Shown here in pieces: positions 34,135-43,308 of a stretch of 48,204 nucleotides of DNA. Location of the stretch: positions 1 to 48,204 of the forward strand of contig CALJEK010000027.1 of NCBI GenBank assembly GCA_938074445.1, given 5' to 3'. Below the pieces are notes generated by a model that was not told the origin of the DNA, searched no databases, and saw only the letters and a list, made by a program, of their open reading frames with translations. Position numbers and translations under genes: made by a program. Each line of letters starts with the position of its first letter. Positions within the stretch are counted from its first letter, which is position 1. Source of the stretch: Candidatus Kryptoniota bacterium (GTDB lineage: Bacteria; Bacteroidota; Ignavibacteria; Kryptoniales; Kryptoniaceae).

Positions 34135-34800
34135 ATGAGGCTCAAGGATAAAATAAAGAATTTGCTCAAGCAAGAAAAAAGGGACAAGAAACTAACTGAT
34201 GAAGAATTGCTGGAAAAGCAGAAAAAATTTGAAGAAGAAGCAATACCCCATATGCAATTCCTCTACAACTTTGCCTACCGCATGACTGGAAACGAAGAAG
34301 ACGCAAAAGACCTCGTGCAAGAAACATATATGAAAGCATTCAGATTCTGGGAACAATATGAGCCAGGAACAAACATCAAAGCGTGGCTGTTTAAGATAAT
34401 GAAAAATTCATACATAAATAAATATCGCAAAGCAGCAAAAGAACCCGGTAAAGTTGATTATGAAGAGGTTAAAAATTTTTACGAAACTGTTCGCGATGAA
34501 TCGTTTGAAACATCGGATTTACAAGAACACATCTTTGAAAATATATTTGAAGATGAAGTTATAGAGGCTCTTAATAAACTACCAGATGAATTCAGAACCG
34601 TTGTAATACTCGCAGATATTGAAGGTCAAAGTTATGAGGAAATAGCCGATTTCCTCGATATACCGATTGGAACGGTGAGATCGAGACTGCACAGAGGAAG
34701 AAAAATGTTAAGAAAAGAGCTCTTTGAATTCGCGAAGAAAAAAGGATATATAAAGGGCAAACCAAAAGATTATGAAATAGATGATCCTGAAAAAGATTAA
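34135..34800 (+). CDS. ECF-type RNA polymerase sigma factor
   Basis: 221 residues from the ATG at 34135; a TTG three codons earlier is less likely. Region 2 is clear (LYNFAYRMTGNEEDAKDLVQETYMKAF, then IKAWLFKIMKNSYINKYRK). Region 4 is EALNKLPDEFRTVVILADIEGQSYEEIAD, FLDIPIGTVRSRLHRGRKMLRKEL. The ~40-residue charged N-terminus and Lys-rich tail are extra. It directs RNA polymerase to a stress regulon. The gene 22 bases downstream encodes a zinc anti-sigma factor, the usual pairing. Its own promoter looks housekeeping-type; I could not identify an autoregulated ECF promoter. Confidence 0.95.
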   Translation: MRLKDKIKNLLKQEKRDKKLTDEELLEKQKKFEEEAIPHMQFLYNFAYRMTGNEEDAKDLVQETYMKAFRFWEQYEPGTNIKAWLFKIMKNSYINKYRKAAKEPGKVDYEEVKNFYETVRDESFETSDLQEHIFENIFEDEVIEALNKLPDEFRTVVILADIEGQSYEEIADFLDIPIGTVRSRLHRGRKMLRKELFEFAKKKGYIKGKPKDYEIDDPEKD

Positions 34801-34822
34801 AATTTAAAACGTGGTGATAGTC

Positions 34823-35653
34823 ATGGATTGCAGGCAAACGAGGGAGTTTTTAAGTGCCCTTGTTGACAATGAAATGATTGATTCGCAAATAAAGCAAAAA
34901 GTTGAAGAACATATCAACCGATGCGCAACTTGTAAGAATGAATTTGAACTTGAAAAAAAGACGAAACAAACAATTCAAGCAAAAGTAAAAATCCTCCCTG
35001 TCCCTAATGAGCTCATCAACTCGGTTTTAAATCAGGTAAAAACACTTCAAAATGGGCACCCTGCATATTTAAACACCGCTCAAAATTTAAAACCAATGTC
35101 GAAACCCTGGCTTGAAATAGCTTTTCCCCTTGGAGTTGTTTTGACGACACTTTTACTTGCAATTTTACTTGTGTCAGTTTACGAAAAGAAAGTAAATCAA
35201 AAAGAATTAATAGCAAAAGAAGTTTCAGGACTTATCAATCACTTCGACTCAATATCTCAAGGATTGAGCAAACCTGAAATTTTATCAAACGATCCAACAC
35301 ATGTAAGGAATGAAATTTTATCAAGAGCAAGCTTCACACCAATATTTTTGGACATACCTGAATTTGAAATCGTTGGTGCATCTATTAAAGACCCACATCT
35401 ACACTCTGGAAACGCAAAATGTGTAAATCTAATCTATCGTAAGGGGGAAAAATTAATCTTTATTCATCAGGCTCCGATGTCCTACGCGTCGATGCATGAT
35501 GATGTAAAGAAAAGAATTTTAAAAGGAGAATGGATATATGATGCAATCAAAGATGAATCCTTCGCAATTTGGGGGACAAGCGATCTCATTTGTTGTGCTA
35601 TTTCAAATCTTTCAAAAGAGGAACTTGAAAAGATTTTAAAACAAAGCAAATAA
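34823..35653 (+). CDS. Membrane anti-sigma factor with zinc-binding (ZAS) domain
   Basis: 276 residues from the ATG at 34823; upstream GTGs are poorer starts. The N-terminal ZAS-type domain has Cys3, His30, Cys34 and Cys37 (EEHINRCATC, the HxxxCxxC motif). A single membrane helix is near residues 92-115 (FPLGVVLTTLLLAILLV), and a ~160-residue extracytoplasmic domain follows. The partner is the sigma factor encoded just upstream. The HxxxCxxC layout is shared with redox-sensing RsrA-like proteins but also with non-redox ones, so the signal is not decided. Confidence 0.88.
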   Translation: MDCRQTREFLSALVDNEMIDSQIKQKVEEHINRCATCKNEFELEKKTKQTIQAKVKILPVPNELINSVLNQVKTLQNGHPAYLNTAQNLKPMSKPWLEIAFPLGVVLTTLLLAILLVSVYEKKVNQKELIAKEVSGLINHFDSISQGLSKPEILSNDPTHVRNEILSRASFTPIFLDIPEFEIVGASIKDPHLHSGNAKCVNLIYRKGEKLIFIHQAPMSYASMHDDVKKRILKGEWIYDAIKDESFAIWGTSDLICCAISNLSKEELEKILKQSK

Positions 35654-35657
35654 GTCT

Positions 35658-36191
35658 ATGAAAATTTTTTTAATGATTTTTCTTCTCCTGCTTCCAGCGT
35701 GTTCAAAAAAAGAGAAAACCAAAACATCAAATCAACCCTCTACCACCCAATCGATTTTCACCATTTCAAAAATTGAACCTACGAATGAACTCGATAAAGC
35801 TCCCAACTTTTATTGGGATGAGAACAACTTTTACAACATATCAAGGAATAAAATTACACTTATAAACTTTTGGGCTACATGGTGCGGTCCATGCGTTAAG
35901 GAAATTCCAGACCTCATAAAAATCAAAGAAGAATTTAGTGAACAAAATTTTGAGATAATTGGTGTATCAATCGATAGAGCGATCTCGCCTGTGGTTGAAT
36001 TCTCAAAAAATGTCGGGATAAACTACATAGTTATTCACGACCCTGAAGCGAAACTTTTGGAAGCATTTGGCGGTAGCGTTGGAATCCCGACAACATACCT
36101 TGTAGATAAAGATGGAAAAATCGTTAGAAAATATATCGGGGCAAGACCAAAAGAAGTTTTCGCTGCAGACATTAAAGAAATCCTCAAATAA
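35658..36191 (+). CDS. TlpA/ResA-like thioredoxin lipoprotein
   Basis: 177 residues. Lipoprotein signal MKIFLMIFLLLLPAC, with Cys15 lipidated. The redox site WCGPC is in NFWATWCGPCVKEIPDL, and the fold ends with VGIPTTYLVDKDGKIVRKYIG (cis-Pro region GIPTT). It probably reduces or exchanges disulfides in the periplasm, for example in cytochrome c maturation or redox defence. It starts 4 bases after the anti-sigma gene, so it is co-expressed with the stress sigma factor. Confidence 0.92.
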   Translation: MKIFLMIFLLLLPACSKKEKTKTSNQPSTTQSIFTISKIEPTNELDKAPNFYWDENNFYNISRNKITLINFWATWCGPCVKEIPDLIKIKEEFSEQNFEIIGVSIDRAISPVVEFSKNVGINYIVIHDPEAKLLEAFGGSVGIPTTYLVDKDGKIVRKYIGARPKEVFAADIKEILK

Positions 36192-36205
36192 AACGGGGCT
36201 TTAAA

Positions 36206-36655
36206 ATGAAAATAAAAAAAATTCTCCTACCGACGGATCTATCTCCAGCTTCAATTTCCGCGTTTAAATACGCAAAATCTCTAGCTGAAAAATATGGGGC
36301 TTCAATCTATGTTCTTCACGTCCTTGAAAATATCCCGCCTGTTTTAGCAATCCATGCGCTTGACCTCACAATCGAAAGAGTTGAAAAAAATATGGAGGAA
36401 AACGCAAAAGTACAACTTGAAAAAATTGTCAAAGAAAATTTGAAAGGTAAAAATAAAGTCAAAATTTTTATCAGGAAAGGACTTGTAGATGAAGAGATAA
36501 TAAAATTTGCCGATGAGCAAAAGATTGACATAATCGTCATGGGAACACACGGAAGAACGGGTATAGAATACACACTTCTGGGAAGTATAGCAGAGAAAAT
36601 CGTCCGCAAGGCAAAATGCCCAGTTTTAACAGTAAAACCTGAAAAACAAACTTAA
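36206..36655 (+). CDS. Universal stress protein (UspA family)
   Basis: 149 residues. N-terminal ILLPTDLSPASISAFKYAKSLA is the usual first strand and helix. The ATP-binding signature G-x2-G-x9-G-S is in MGTHGRTGIEYTLLGSIAEKIV, followed by KCPVLTVKP. It is thus an ATP-binding type Usp, a cytoplasmic stress protein. It sits in the sigma-factor operon, 14 bases after the TlpA-like gene. Confidence 0.93.
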   Translation: MKIKKILLPTDLSPASISAFKYAKSLAEKYGASIYVLHVLENIPPVLAIHALDLTIERVEKNMEENAKVQLEKIVKENLKGKNKVKIFIRKGLVDEEIIKFADEQKIDIIVMGTHGRTGIEYTLLGSIAEKIVRKAKCPVLTVKPEKQT

Positions 36656-36663
36656 AATTTATC

Positions 36664-38655
36664 ATGCCAGTTAAAAACCTACTTTTCCTCCTGATATTTG
36701 CTCTTTCAATATCTGCCTTCATATACAACGCAAGAAAACTATACACGTATCTAAAAATTGGAAAACCCGAAAACAGATTTGACAAACCTTTAGAAAGGTT
36801 AAAAAGAGTTCTCTCAATTGCGTTCGGTCAGAAAAAATTACTTAGAGAATTTGTCGCTGGGTGGATGCACTTCTTTATCTTTTGGGGATTTGTGATACTT
36901 TTAACAGCTATAATCGACGCAATCCTTGAAGGACTTTTCAATTTTAATCTATCAGTAATCGGTCGACCTTACAGATATATTTCTTTCTTTCAGGATTTGA
37001 TGGGAACGCTCGTGATAATATCTATTTTAATAGCCCTTTATAGAAGATACATTCAAAAGCCGAAACGACTTCAAGTCGAGAAATCGTCAAAAATTGACGC
37101 AACCGTTATACTTGCCTTAATTTTTCTGATTATGCTAACAATGTTTGGAACTTACGCAACTAAAATCAATCTTGGCGATTTAGAATATTATGATCTGCGG
37201 TTTGCTTCAAAAGAGGTCGCAAAATTTATGGATAGATTCGGATTTGATACACAAACCTACATTCATGAGATTTTCTGGTGGTTGCATATTTTGTTCGTCT
37301 TCGGGTTCCTAAATTATTTACCATTTTCAAAACATTTACATATAATCACTTCAATCCCAAATGTTTACCTTAGTTCGCTTAAACCGACGGGGAGATTAAA
37401 ACCGATAAGTTTTGAAAACATTGAAAATGTTGAAAGGTTCGGGGCACTTGATGTTGAAGATCTCACATGGAAACAACTCCTTGATGGCTTCACATGCACC
37501 GAATGCGGTAGATGCACATCTGTTTGTCCCGCAAATTTTACAGGTAAACCACTATCACCAAGAGAAATAATTATCAGCGTAAGAAAGCGAACGATGGAAA
37601 AAGCGCCAATCTTATTAAACCTAAAACCACAAAACAATGAAATAATCGAAAAAACTCTCGTTTATAACTATGTAACTGAAGATGAGCTTTGGGCTTGCAC
37701 TACTTGCATGGCGTGCGTTCAAGAATGTCCTGTAATGATTGAGCATGTGCAAACAATTGTAGATATGAGAAGATACCTTGTTCTAACAGAGTCAAAGTTT
37801 CCATCCGAACTTTCAATTACATTTAGAAATCTTGAAAACAACTTCACTCCGTGGGCATTTAGTCACTCAAGCCGTGGTGAATGGGCACAGGGGCTCGATA
37901 TAAAGACACTTGCTGAGGACCCAAATGTTGAGTATTTGCTTTGGGTCGGTTGCGCAGGTTCATATGACGCAAGATATAAAAAAGTTGCGGTTGCAGTTGC
38001 TAAACTTTTAAAACTTGCAAATATAAGCTTTGGAATACTTGGAAACGAAGAAAAATGTACAGGGGACCCTGCAAGAAGAGCTGGGAACGAATACCTTGCT
38101 CAAATGTTGATTCAAGAAAACATACAAACATTTTCAAAATACAAAGTTAAAAAAATCATAACCATTTGCCCACATTGCTTCAACACATTGAAAAACGAAT
38201 ATCCCGACTTTGGTGGAAATTACGAAGTTTATCATCATGTTGAATTCCTTGAGAAAATTTTAATTGAGGGGAGACTCAAACTCACAAAACCAATAGAGAA
38301 GAAAATAACCTATCACGATTCATGCTACCTTGGGAGATACAACAACATTTATGACGCCCCGAGAGATATTCTCGCCTCAATTAAGGGAGTTAAATTGGAA
38401 GAAATGAAGAGATCAAGAGATAGAGGTTTCTGCTGTGGCGCTGGTGGTGCGAGAATGTTTATGGAGGAAAAAATCGGTGAGAGAGTTAATATAGAAAGGA
38501 CTAAAGAAGCCTTAAGTTTAAATCCGGATGTGATTGCGTCAGCTTGCCCGTTCTGTATGACTATGTTAACAGATGGAGTTAAAGCGGAAGATGCAGTTGA
38601 TAGAGTTGAAGTTAAAGATATCGCTGAAATATTGCTCGAAGCGGTCGAAGCGTGA
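36664..38655 (+). CDS. Membrane-bound Fe-S oxidoreductase, heterodisulfide-reductase (HdrD/GlpC)-like
   Basis: 663 residues. The N-terminal ~230 residues hold about five membrane helices with histidines that could bind haem (WMHFFIFWGF, HEIFWWLHILFVFGF), like NarI/HdrE. Two [4Fe-4S] motifs follow (CTECGRCTSVCP and CTTCMACVQECP). Two cysteine-rich CCG-type modules complete the protein: VGCAGSY, KCTGDPARR, ICPHCFNT, and DSCYLGRYNN, GFCCGAGG, ACPFC. It fuses an HdrE-like membrane part to an HdrD-like catalytic part, as in FadF-type proteins. It likely links quinone to an electron-transfer flavoprotein or thiol/disulfide couple. It ends the sigma-factor operon, 8 bases after the Usp gene and just before a terminator. 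Confidence 0.88.
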   Translation: MPVKNLLFLLIFALSISAFIYNARKLYTYLKIGKPENRFDKPLERLKRVLSIAFGQKKLLREFVAGWMHFFIFWGFVILLTAIIDAILEGLFNFNLSVIGRPYRYISFFQDLMGTLVIISILIALYRRYIQKPKRLQVEKSSKIDATVILALIFLIMLTMFGTYATKINLGDLEYYDLRFASKEVAKFMDRFGFDTQTYIHEIFWWLHILFVFGFLNYLPFSKHLHIITSIPNVYLSSLKPTGRLKPISFENIENVERFGALDVEDLTWKQLLDGFTCTECGRCTSVCPANFTGKPLSPREIIISVRKRTMEKAPILLNLKPQNNEIIEKTLVYNYVTEDELWACTTCMACVQECPVMIEHVQTIVDMRRYLVLTESKFPSELSITFRNLENNFTPWAFSHSSRGEWAQGLDIKTLAEDPNVEYLLWVGCAGSYDARYKKVAVAVAKLLKLANISFGILGNEEKCTGDPARRAGNEYLAQMLIQENIQTFSKYKVKKIITICPHCFNTLKNEYPDFGGNYEVYHHVEFLEKILIEGRLKLTKPIEKKITYHDSCYLGRYNNIYDAPRDILASIKGVKLEEMKRSRDRGFCCGAGGARMFMEEKIGERVNIERTKEALSLNPDVIASACPFCMTMLTDGVKAEDAVDRVEVKDIAEILLEAVEA

Positions 38656-38656
38656 G

Positions 38657-38684
38657 AAAACGGGGCTTTAAAGCCCCGTTTTTT
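38657..38684. terminator. Strong terminator after the Fe-S oxidoreductase gene
   Basis: AAAACGGGGC (38657-38666), loop TTTAAA, GCCCCGTTTT (38673-38682), continuing into further Ts. It begins one base after the plus-strand stop codon and overlaps the stop of the convergent gene ending at 38683, so it serves both. Confidence 0.9.
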
Positions 38685-39441
38685 ATTTCGGTGTAACTTG
38701 ACCTTGCAACCAAACAGTTGCAAATAAGCGCTTGCCAATCTCAGGTTCTCCCTCGAGGTCTGCTGGGTTTATCAAAACCTCAAGTTTAAATGGACTTGTA
38801 TCAACGTAAAGCCAGTAAATTTCCTCGCCTGTCCATTCGTTCTTTATCTTTTTAACATCGAGTATATCTCCAAGTAATCCATAAACAACTGGGGGAATAT
38901 TTTCCATAGCCTGAATTTGTGCAGTTTGAACGAAAAAGTTAGCCATAGTCGAGCCTTCATCCACTATATCGGTTTGAATCAACCTTCTCGGTGGTAGAAT
39001 TTCGCCATTATATGCAAGTCCCACCGGAATTACTTCATATTTCTCGCCCATCGGCGGAAGATAAGAAGCGCACTGCACGAAATTGGAAATGTAAATTTCA
39101 ACAGGGGTTCCATTCTCCTCCTCAATCCCGTAAAGATAAAACTTCCATTCGTCTTCAACATCTTGATAAAGCTCGCAATCTTTTAAGACAACCGAATGTT
39201 CCTTTGAGCCATAAAAACATGGCGACACATCAACGATCTCCCATCCCTCGCCCGTATGGGCAAGATTTACATTGAAAACGATCCCATGCCCAGCGTTTAA
39301 AGTGTAGCCCGCAAGTTGAACTTTCTGAAAGACACCAAACGAATCGCTGAACTCTTTATCTCCGATCGTGCTCTCAACAAGGTCAACAAGGTCTTTTTGC
39401 GTTTCAATTTTAAAACCAACAGAGGAAAAAATTGAGCCCAT
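38683..39441 (-). CDS. Protein of unknown function (252 residues)
   Basis: No signal peptide, membrane helix or catalytic motif is visible. The protein is acidic and has the composition of a soluble cytoplasmic protein. It begins MGSIFSSVGFKIETQKDLVDLVE. A central beta-rich part (EWKFYLYGIEEENGTPVEIYISNFVQC) is followed by a C-terminal segment (IYWLYVDTSPFKLEVLINP, LFATVWLQGQV) that looks like an OB-fold-type barrel strand pattern. I do not recognise the family. It is a single gene, convergent with the sigma-factor operon and divergent from the 2-oxoacid oxidoreductase operon. Regular codon use suggests a real gene. Confidence 0.7.
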   Translation of the reverse strand: MGSIFSSVGFKIETQKDLVDLVESTIGDKEFSDSFGVFQKVQLAGYTLNAGHGIVFNVNLAHTGEGWEIVDVSPCFYGSKEHSVVLKDCELYQDVEDEWKFYLYGIEEENGTPVEIYISNFVQCASYLPPMGEKYEVIPVGLAYNGEILPPRRLIQTDIVDEGSTMANFFVQTAQIQAMENIPPVVYGLLGDILDVKKIKNEWTGEEIYWLYVDTSPFKLEVLINPADLEGEPEIGKRLFATVWLQGQVTPK

Positions 39442-39644
39442 AACGATAAACCATTTTAAATTTTAAATATATACTTTGAGAAAAGAGCGCGGAAGGAAAT
39501 GCCCTGGCGGAAAGAACATCCAAAAGCATCACCTTCCTTTGAGTAAATATAACAAAAAATTTTTCAAAAGCAACTTTATCATTTTTATTTTCAACTTTAA
39601 AATCATAATTTTAGACGAAACAAAAACAAATTTTCGAAATCAAG

Positions 39645-40790
39645 ATGATAGAGTTTCTTGATGGAAACGAAGCCATTGTAAAAGGGGCGATTGATGCCGG
39701 ATGTAAATTTTTCGCAGGATATCCAATTACACCCGCTACTCCGATTTTACTTGGAATGATGCAGGAGCTTCCAAAAGTTGGCGGATTTGCAATCCAGGCT
39801 GAAGATGAAATTGCTTCAATAGGTTTTTGCATAGGGGCATCAATGGCTGGGAAAAAAGCGATGACAGCAACAAGCGGACCCGGAATCTCACTTTACAGCG
39901 AAAACATCGGGCTTGCCATTATGGGCGAAACACCTCTTGTCATAGTAGACGTACAACGTCAAGGTCCTGCCACAGGTTCGGCAACAAAAGATGGACAAGG
40001 GGATATACAATTTATAAGATGGGGCACTTCAGGGGGCTATCCAATCATTGCGATATCCCCGACGACGGTTGAAGAATGCTACACCTTCACAATCTACGCT
40101 TTCAACCTCACAGAAATTTTCAGAGTCCCCGTTTTCCTTGTCTCAAGCAAAGAACTTTCAATGACAAGACAACGAATTGATTGGTCAAGGATTGAAAAAC
40201 CAGAAGTAATCGATAGAAAATATTTGCCCGAGGACGCAAACGAATATAAACCGTATTACTTTGAAAACATAGATGATGTACCTTTATTTTCACCATTTGG
40301 TGGAAAGCATATCGTGAGATACACAACATCGACACATGATGAATACGGAAATCTGTTAACAACGCCTGAAAAAATTCAGATAATGATGGAACACCTCGAT
40401 AAAAAAATAAACGAAGAAAAAATAAAAAAATATTTCCCGCACATCGTAAAATTTGACAAACAAGATGATGCCGAAATTCTCGTTATCTCCTACGGAATAA
40501 CTGCAAGAAGTGCAATCGAAGCGGTTGAATTGGCACGATCACAAGGGCTAAAAGTTTCGCACTTAATTATAAACCTTTTATGGCCAGTTCCTGAAAGTGA
40601 GATAAAAAAAGCAACGATAGGTGCTAAAACGATAATCTTTCCAGAGATGAACAACGGACAATATGTGCTTGAAATTGAAAGAATCGTTGATAAATCAAAA
40701 GTTAAAATCGTGCGGATAAATCAAATGGATACGACGCTTATCAATCCAAGAAAAATCTTGATCGAGATCATAAAAAACAACGGGGGTTAA
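39645..40790 (+). CDS. korA: 2-oxoacid:ferredoxin oxidoreductase alpha subunit (KorA-like)
   Basis: 381 residues: pyrimidine-binding domain I plus domain II, without a gamma domain. Diagnostic stretches are AGYPITPATPI, QAEDEIASIGFCIGASMAGKKAMTATSGPG, GETPLVIVDVQRQGPATG and GQGDIQFIRWGTSG, then the C-terminal VISYGITARSAIEAVELARSQG and FPEMNNGQY. With the beta subunit encoded downstream it oxidatively decarboxylates a 2-oxoacid (most likely 2-oxoglutarate) to the acyl-CoA, or runs in reverse, using ferredoxin. The choice between 2-oxoglutarate and branched-chain oxoacids is inference. Confidence 0.9.
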   Translation: MIEFLDGNEAIVKGAIDAGCKFFAGYPITPATPILLGMMQELPKVGGFAIQAEDEIASIGFCIGASMAGKKAMTATSGPGISLYSENIGLAIMGETPLVIVDVQRQGPATGSATKDGQGDIQFIRWGTSGGYPIIAISPTTVEECYTFTIYAFNLTEIFRVPVFLVSSKELSMTRQRIDWSRIEKPEVIDRKYLPEDANEYKPYYFENIDDVPLFSPFGGKHIVRYTTSTHDEYGNLLTTPEKIQIMMEHLDKKINEEKIKKYFPHIVKFDKQDDAEILVISYGITARSAIEAVELARSQGLKVSHLIINLLWPVPESEIKKATIGAKTIIFPEMNNGQYVLEIERIVDKSKVKIVRINQMDTTLINPRKILIEIIKNNGG

Positions 40791-40793
40791 TAT

Positions 40794-41144
40794 ATGGCGA
40801 TTTCTTTGGAAAGTTTAGAACAACGAATCACAAAGCTTGAATTGTTCGTCTATGAAATCATCGGCAAAAAATTTGACGAAATCGATAGAAGGCTTGAACA
40901 TATCGACAAAAGGTTAAGCGACTTGTATGAAAAAACTGAGTCTGACAAAACCGAAATTCACAAAAATGTGGGTTCAACAAAAACTGAACTTTATGAGAAG
41001 ATTGAGTCAACGAAAACCGAACTTTATGAAAAGTTTGACAACCTAAAAGTAAGTTTAATAAAGTGGATGGTTGGCTTATTCATCGCCTTTACAACTTTAA
41101 TCATAACTGCTGTGTGGGCAATTTTAAGCTTTGCAATAAAATAA
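40794..41144 (+). CDS. Small coiled-coil protein with C-terminal membrane helix
   Basis: 116 residues. Residues ~5-85 are heptad-rich coiled coil with short internal repeats (STKTELYEK occurs twice, related units before and after). Residues ~88-113 are one hydrophobic helix (MVGLFIAFTTLIITAVWAIL). No enzymatic motif. It resembles small coiled-coil membrane proteins (DUF1640-like) often found as orphans. It lies 3 bases after korA and 21 bases before korB, so it is transcribed with the oxidoreductase. It might tether the complex to the membrane; that is inference from position. Confidence 0.75.
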   Translation: MAISLESLEQRITKLELFVYEIIGKKFDEIDRRLEHIDKRLSDLYEKTESDKTEIHKNVGSTKTELYEKIESTKTELYEKFDNLKVSLIKWMVGLFIAFTTLIITAVWAILSFAIK

Positions 41145-41165
41145 AAAATAAAATTCATTCGCAAA

Positions 41166-42512
41166 ATGGCGATAGTAAAAAATGCTGTATATATGAAAGA
41201 AGTTGAACTTCCATTTTGTCCGGGGTGCGGACATTCACAAATTTTACCCCAACTTGATAAAGCAATGGCGAAACTAAACCTTGACCCGAGGAAAACCGTT
41301 CTTGTGACCGACATTGGTTGTGTTGGTTTATCTGATCAATATTTTAACGTCAGTGCATTTCACGGATTGCACGGGCGTTCGATCACTTATGCGTGCGGTT
41401 TAAAAATGGCAAATCCAGAACTTACAGTTATAGTTTTAATGGGGGATGGTGGACTTGGAATAGGCGGAACTCACTTTATAAACGCAGCGAGAAGAAATAT
41501 TGACATCACAGTTATAATTTTTAACAACTTCAACTTCGGAATGACGGGTGGAGAACACTCAGTGACAACACCATTTGGCGGTAAAACGGCAACAACTTAC
41601 CTCGGAAATATTGAATACCCACTTGATGCGTGTTCCTTAGTTCAAGCTGTAAATGGTGGTTTCGCTGCGAGATCGACGATTTTTGATAAAAATCTCGCCG
41701 ATCTAATTGCGGAAGCGATAGCGTTTAAAGGTTTTTCTGTTGTTGACGTTTGGGAATATTGCACAGCTTACTACGTCCCACGAAATGAACTTAACAAAGA
41801 AAAGATGATGAAACTTCTTGAAACTTATGGCTTCAAAACTGGCATAGTTCACAAGGTCGAAAGAAAAGAATATATAGAATCATATCGAGAGGTTTATCTA
41901 AATCAACCACAAAAGCAAGTCAAACAAATTTCACTTGATACGGAATTTGAAAACAATCTCACACAAAAAACAGAGATAATAATCGCCGGGGCTGCAGGTC
42001 AAAAGGTAAAATCGAGCGCAACTGTCTTTGGTTCATCCGCAATTTTATCCGGTTTATATGCAACGCAGAAAGATGACTACCCAATTACAATAATGACAGG
42101 GCATTCGGTTTCAGAAATAATACTTGATAAAAAGGAAATAAATTACACGGGCATAGAAAGCCCCGATTATTTGATAATCATAGCCCCCGAAGGACTTGCT
42201 AAGGTCAAAAGAATAATTCAAAGCATGAGAGAAACTTCAACAATCATAATTGACGATAACCTTGTTTCTCTCTTACCAGATACGAAAGCGAAGGTGGAAA
42301 TTTTCCCGTTTAGGAAAACAGCAAATGCAATTGATAGATTTTCAATAACTATTCTCTCTCTTGCAACTTTTCTTGCAAGGACAAACTTGTTCCCAATTGA
42401 AGCCCTTAAAAAAGCAGTGAAGTTAACTCAAAAGGAAGCGATAGCTGAAATAAACTTGAAAGCAATTGACGCCGGGGCTAAACTTGTCGAAGAAGGTGCT
42501 TATGCAAAATAA
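41166..42512 (+). CDS. korB: 2-oxoacid:ferredoxin oxidoreductase beta subunit fused to gamma domain
   Basis: 448 residues. Residues 1-~260 are the thiamine-pyrophosphate-binding beta subunit: GDGGLGIGG (93-101) with Asn120/Asn121 for TPP-Mg, and four cysteines for one [4Fe-4S] cluster (Cys18, Cys21, Cys52, Cys199). Residues ~268-448 resemble the gamma (CoA-binding) domain, beginning TEIIIAGAAGQKVKSSATVFG; the usual GGQG is changed to AGQK. Family members more often carry gamma as a separate chain or fused to alpha, so a beta-gamma fusion is notable. Part of the operon with korA. Confidence 0.88.
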   Translation: MAIVKNAVYMKEVELPFCPGCGHSQILPQLDKAMAKLNLDPRKTVLVTDIGCVGLSDQYFNVSAFHGLHGRSITYACGLKMANPELTVIVLMGDGGLGIGGTHFINAARRNIDITVIIFNNFNFGMTGGEHSVTTPFGGKTATTYLGNIEYPLDACSLVQAVNGGFAARSTIFDKNLADLIAEAIAFKGFSVVDVWEYCTAYYVPRNELNKEKMMKLLETYGFKTGIVHKVERKEYIESYREVYLNQPQKQVKQISLDTEFENNLTQKTEIIIAGAAGQKVKSSATVFGSSAILSGLYATQKDDYPITIMTGHSVSEIILDKKEINYTGIESPDYLIIIAPEGLAKVKRIIQSMRETSTIIIDDNLVSLLPDTKAKVEIFPFRKTANAIDRFSITILSLATFLARTNLFPIEALKKAVKLTQKEAIAEINLKAIDAGAKLVEEGAYAK

Positions 42513-42528
42513 AAAATTTCACATTTGA

Positions 42529-43308
42529 ATGATTCTAATCGGTACATCTGGATATAGTTTTCAAGACTGGCGCGGGAATTTTTATCCTGAAGACATTGAA
42601 GATAGCAAGATGCTTGACTATTACAAGCAATTTTTTAAAGCAGTTGAGATAAACTCAACATATTATAGAATTCCGAGTCCGAATGTTTTTTACCATCTTG
42701 ACAAAAAAACTCCACCTGATTTTCACTTCATAGTTAAGGTTCACAAACAGACGACCCACGAAAGAGAAGGGAATCGCGAGGCTATGGAATCACTTCTAAA
42801 AGCGACTGAACCGTTGCTTAAAACAGAAAAATTAAAAGGATTTCTCGCTCAATTTCCTTATTCGTTTAGAGATACACCTGAAAACAGAGAATATATCCTC
42901 GAAACTAAAAAGTTTGCCAGCGGGGTACCGTTAATAGTCGAATTCAGGCACATAAGTTGGGTGAATGAATCAACTTATAGATTTTTATCGGAAAATGATA
43001 TACCTTATGTCTGTGTTGATGAACCTAAACTGAAGGGTTTAATTCCACCCCAGAGCATAGCCACGAGCAAAAAAATTGGGTATATAAGATTTCACGGCCG
43101 TAATGCGCAAAACTGGTGGGAAGGTGGCGTCGGTGAAAGATATGATTATCTCTACAATGAGAATGAAATCCGCGAGTGGATACCGAGAATTAAAGAACTT
43201 AACGAAAAAGTCGAAACACTTTACATTTTTTTCAATAATTGTCATCGTGGAAATGCCCCTAAAAACGCTCAAATGCTCCAAAAAATTTTAGAAGAAGGCA
43301 TAAAATGA
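42529..43308 (+). CDS. DUF72-family protein (YecE-like)
   Basis: 259 residues with the DUF72 TIM-barrel hallmarks: GTSGYSFQDWRGNFYP at the start, YYKQFFKAVEINSTYYRIPS, FHFIVKVHKQTTHE, VEFRHISW, and IRFHGRNAQNWW near the end, followed by FFNNCHRGNAPKNA. The biochemical function of the family is not established. It overlaps the next gene by four bases (ATGA), so translation is probably coupled. Confidence 0.9.
   Translation: MILIGTSGYSFQDWRGNFYPEDIEDSKMLDYYKQFFKAVEINSTYYRIPSPNVFYHLDKKTPPDFHFIVKVHKQTTHEREGNREAMESLLKATEPLLKTEKLKGFLAQFPYSFRDTPENREYILETKKFASGVPLIVEFRHISWVNESTYRFLSENDIPYVCVDEPKLKGLIPPQSIATSKKIGYIRFHGRNAQNWWEGGVGERYDYLYNENEIREWIPRIKELNEKVETLYIFFNNCHRGNAPKNAQMLQKILEEGIK

Noticed and set aside
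39442-39644. Promoter for the korA operon
   Set aside because: The stretch is very A/T-rich with many partial matches; no box pair stood out enough to report.
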